Assembly: GCA_002342505.1 (NCBI GenBank)
Contig: DDQB01000033.1
Location: 1-28,245, forward strand
Source: Acidaminococcaceae bacterium UBA2453
GTDB lineage: Bacteria; Bacillota; Negativicutes; Acidaminococcales; Acidaminococcaceae
Reading direction: 5' to 3'
DNA length: 28,245 bases
The stretch's first letter is position 1. Each line of letters starts with the position of its first letter. The notes below the pieces were generated by a model that saw only the letters and a program-made list of their open reading frames with translations, did no database searches and was not told where the DNA came from. The position numbers and the translations under genes are program-made. This document shows, piece by piece, positions 26,543 through 28,245 of this stretch.

Positions 26543-26636
26543 AAAAGTAGCGGATCATAATAAACGGCACTCTGCTTTATTAATGCCATTAAATATAAAA
26601 ATACATTCAAACCGTAAATAAATGGAGGATATTAAC

Positions 26637-27068
26637 ATGAACAGCAAGGCCGAACAATTTAATGCATTTTTAGAGGAACAGAAGATCACGGTCTTCCAGA
26701 TGGAAGAAATCGAAGGGAACGAACTGCACACGGTTGTGTTTCGGTCATACCTCGGAGTAGAAGGCCAGCAGCTTCCGACCATTGTAATTATTGATGACAG
26801 TGTGTTTTCAATCATCCGCGTACAGATTGCACCACAGGTTTTGAATGCCGAAAATGAAGTCAAGCTTCTGAAACTGGCTAATGCGCAATCCGCGATGTAC
26901 AAACCATTTAAACTGTTTTTTGACGAACGGGGAAATCTGATGCTGGATGTATGTCTGGTTACCGAAGAGGATAAATTTGACGGAAATAAGGTGTATAAGA
27001 TTTTCAGTGTAATCATAAATTATCTGGATGGAAATTATCGGAATATCATGAAAGAAGTGTGGCAGTAA
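26637..27068 (+). CDS. YbjN-like protein of unknown function
   Basis: 143-residue soluble, acidic protein with no signal peptide or TM segment. The pattern is an N-terminal helix (AEQFNAFLEEQK), a beta-hairpin (VVFRSYLGVEGQQLPTIVIIDDSVFSIIRVQIAP), then a helix with AENEVKLLKLANAQSAMYKPFKLFFDERGNLMLDVCL and a final long helix. This resembles the YbjN / type III chaperone-like fold, whose members often have this LN-x-x-K-F-DE-G layout. No biochemical role can be given. ATG at 26637 is chosen because TGGAGGAT lies seven bases upstream; the ATG at 26622 overlaps that site. The gene has its own promoter and is flanked by inverted half-copies of the dispersed repeat. Confidence 0.68.
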   Translation: MNSKAEQFNAFLEEQKITVFQMEEIEGNELHTVVFRSYLGVEGQQLPTIVIIDDSVFSIIRVQIAPQVLNAENEVKLLKLANAQSAMYKPFKLFFDERGNLMLDVCLVTEEDKFDGNKVYKIFSVIINYLDGNYRNIMKEVWQ

Positions 27069-27123
27069 GTCAAAGCAGGCGCTTATTGCTTAAAAGGAAA
27101 ACATTCAGGCATTTTTTGTACAG

Positions 27124-27145
27124 TTTAATCAGCGCTTCCTTAATA
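27124..27145. repeat. half-copy of the intergenic repeat (right of the YbjN-like gene)
   Basis: TTAATCAGCGCTTCCTTAA is close to the forward element (TTAATCAGCGATTCCTAA) and is inverted relative to the copy at 26460-26480. Confidence 0.5.
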
Positions 27146-27150
27146 CATGG

Positions 27151-27184
27151 TAAAAAACGGCGTCCCGCAAAGAGGACGCCGTTT
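27151..27184 (-). terminator. terminator of purC, possibly bidirectional
   Basis: A perfect 11-bp stem AAACGGCGTCC/GGACGCCGTTT has an 8-base loop. On the minus strand it is followed by a run of Ts, as expected for the end of the purC transcript. On the plus strand only three Ts follow, so it may serve the YbjN-like gene weakly. Confidence 0.8.
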
Positions 27185-27250
27185 AGCATATGAAGATATA
27201 AAATTGTGAGGCCGCTGCCGCATTAGAGAGTGTGAAACTATTTCTGTGTA

Positions 27251-27294
27251 TAGGTCTTCTACGATGATTATGTAGGTCTTCTACGATGATTATG
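27251..27294. repeat. perfect 22-bp tandem duplication over the purC stop codon
   Basis: The 22 bases 27251-27272 (beginning TAGGTCTTCTACG) are repeated exactly at 27273-27294. The right copy contains the purC stop codon (27290-27292, read on the minus strand). The copy nearer the terminator is non-coding, so the duplication leaves the protein unchanged. Confidence 0.9.
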
Positions 27295-28156
27295 CGAACT
27301 TTTTGCCGGTCAATAGTTCATAGGCTTCTTTGTATTTTTCCACGGTTTTGGCCGTTACTTCTTCGTTCAGGCTTTCAGCCCCGCTGGATTTCAGGTAATC
27401 CCGTACATACTGTTTGTCGTAGGAGGGCTGGGGTTTACCGGCTTCGTATCCTTCCAGCGGCCAGAAGCGGCTGTTGTCCGGGGTCAGCATTTCGTCGCCC
27501 AGTACTACGTTGCCTTCTTTGTCCAGGCCGAATTCAAATTTGGTGTCGGCAATGATGATGCCGCGTTCCAGCGCGTAGTCCGCACATTTTTTGTACAGGG
27601 CCAGCGTCAGATCGCGCATTTTTTCCATATACTCTTTCCCTTTTCCGGGGAAGAACTTATCTACCCAGGCTGACCCTTCTTCCATGGATATGTTCATGTC
27701 GTGTTCGCCTACGGGTGCTTTGGTGGAGGGGGTGAAGAGGGGTTCGGGCAATTTCTGGCATTCCTTCAGGCCTTCCGGCAGTTCGATGCCACAGATCTTT
27801 CCTTCTTTTTTATAGCTTTCCCAACCGCTGCCGGTAATGTAACCGCGAACGATGCATTCTACCGGAAGCATTTCCAGTTTCTGGGTCTTCATGCTACGGC
27901 CTTCAAATTCCGGGGTCTGGAAAAATTCGGGCATGTCTTTGGTGTCGATAGAGAGCATGTGGTTCGGCACGATGTCTTTTGTAAAGTCAAACCAGAACTT
28001 GGACATTTTATTCAGGATGGCGCCTTTTTCCGGCACCGGGTCTTTCAGGATTACATCGAAGGCGGAGATGCGGTCGGTGCATACCATGACCAGGCTGTCG
28101 CCCAGATCGTATAATTCGCGGACTTTGCCGGATTTAAAAGGTTTGTATTCTTTCAT
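27290..28156 (-). CDS. purC: SAICAR synthase (phosphoribosylaminoimidazole-succinocarboxamide synthase)
   Basis: 288-residue cytoplasmic enzyme of purine synthesis that joins CAIR and aspartate with ATP to give SAICAR. Motifs in order: FKSGKVRELYDLGDSLVMVCTDRISAFDV (residues about 6-35, ATP site, quoted here in pieces: KSGKVRELYDLG and TDRISAFDV), VPNHMLS, LPVECIVRGYITGSGW near 100, FTPSTKAPVGEHDMNIS near 145, and IADTKFEFGLD then DEMLTPDNSRFWP near 205-235. The length fits the longer, yeast-like PurC class. The start ATG at 28156 follows AAAGGAG; a start 12 codons earlier would begin with MKHHSRKEKEK and run through the ribosome site, so it was rejected. It is the only minus-strand gene. A repeat element lies in its leader. 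Confidence 0.96.
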   Translation of the reverse strand: MKEYKPFKSGKVRELYDLGDSLVMVCTDRISAFDVILKDPVPEKGAILNKMSKFWFDFTKDIVPNHMLSIDTKDMPEFFQTPEFEGRSMKTQKLEMLPVECIVRGYITGSGWESYKKEGKICGIELPEGLKECQKLPEPLFTPSTKAPVGEHDMNISMEEGSAWVDKFFPGKGKEYMEKMRDLTLALYKKCADYALERGIIIADTKFEFGLDKEGNVVLGDEMLTPDNSRFWPLEGYEAGKPQPSYDKQYVRDYLKSSGAESLNEEVTAKTVEKYKEAYELLTGKKFA

Positions 28157-28177
28157 GTTTTTCTCCTTTTCTTTTCT

Positions 28178-28245
28178 TGAGTGATGCTTCATTAGGAATC
28201 AGAAACTTATTTCCTTAGGAATCGCTGATTAATTCGTCTGCACGC
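28178..28245 (-). repeat. intergenic repeat element in the purC leader
   Basis: Read on the minus strand, the edge of the window begins GCGTGCAGACGAATTAATC and continues AGCGATTCCTAAGGAA (28215-28245 carries the 31-base core). A second partial unit, GATTCCTAATG, follows at about 28190-28201. The first 14 bases equal those at 21962-21975 before carB. The element may continue beyond the window. Confidence 0.65.

Noticed and set aside
27251..27294. CRISPR-like direct repeats
   Set aside because: Only two copies with no spacer between them; this is a simple tandem duplication.

Overview
The window looks like chromosome of a diderm Firmicute, most likely class Negativicutes (an Acidaminococcaceae-like anaerobe is a guess, not shown). 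The reasons are Firmicutes-style AGGAGG ribosome sites and compact genes, combined with the C-terminal piece of an outer-membrane autotransporter barrel (about 26000-26338) and a set of anaerobe genes (DcuC-type carrier, anabolic acetolactate synthase, CcdA-thioredoxin fusion). No rRNA, tRNA, CRISPR array or insertion sequence was seen. All genes are on the + strand except purC at the right end.

Layout. 86-886: TMEM43-like membrane protein. 1182-6113: a large hybrid histidine kinase followed by a membrane diguanylate cyclase with its own promoter and a structured leader. 6173-7489: CapA-like protein, closed by a strong terminator. 7730-11665: DcuC-family carrier plus two M20 metallo-amidohydrolases (AbgA-like and N-carbamoyl-amino-acid hydrolase-like), probably an uptake and deamidation operon. 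11772-13853: three genes of unknown purpose (secreted Pro/Arg/His-rich protein, 12-TM MFS-like carrier, 4-TM protein), the last two overlapping by ATGA. 14018-15250: CcdA fused to a TlpA/ResA thioredoxin. 15386-17164: CotH-type protein kinase with a chitobiase-C-like domain. 17392-19507: ilvB-ilvN. 19681-21731: response regulator with degenerate GGDEF and intact EAL, coupled to a free HPt protein. 22044-25259: carB without carA beside it. 25398-26338: broken autotransporter. 26384-26460: possible small hairpin RNA. 26637-27068: YbjN-like protein. 27290-28156 (-): purC.

Signalling is a theme. The hybrid kinase has two receiver domains but no HPt, the HPt at 21393 is a separate protein, and one cyclic-di-GMP maker (4458) and one likely breaker (19681) lie in the same window, so a kinase-HPt-EAL relay is a reasonable hypothesis.

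The most unusual non-coding signal is a family of imperfect intergenic repeats. The core reads roughly GCGTGCAGACGAAT followed by TAATCAGCGATTCCTAAGG. Clear copies lie before the hybrid kinase, before carB and before purC. Half-copies flank the YbjN-like gene in inverted orientation, and weaker copies occur in other gaps.
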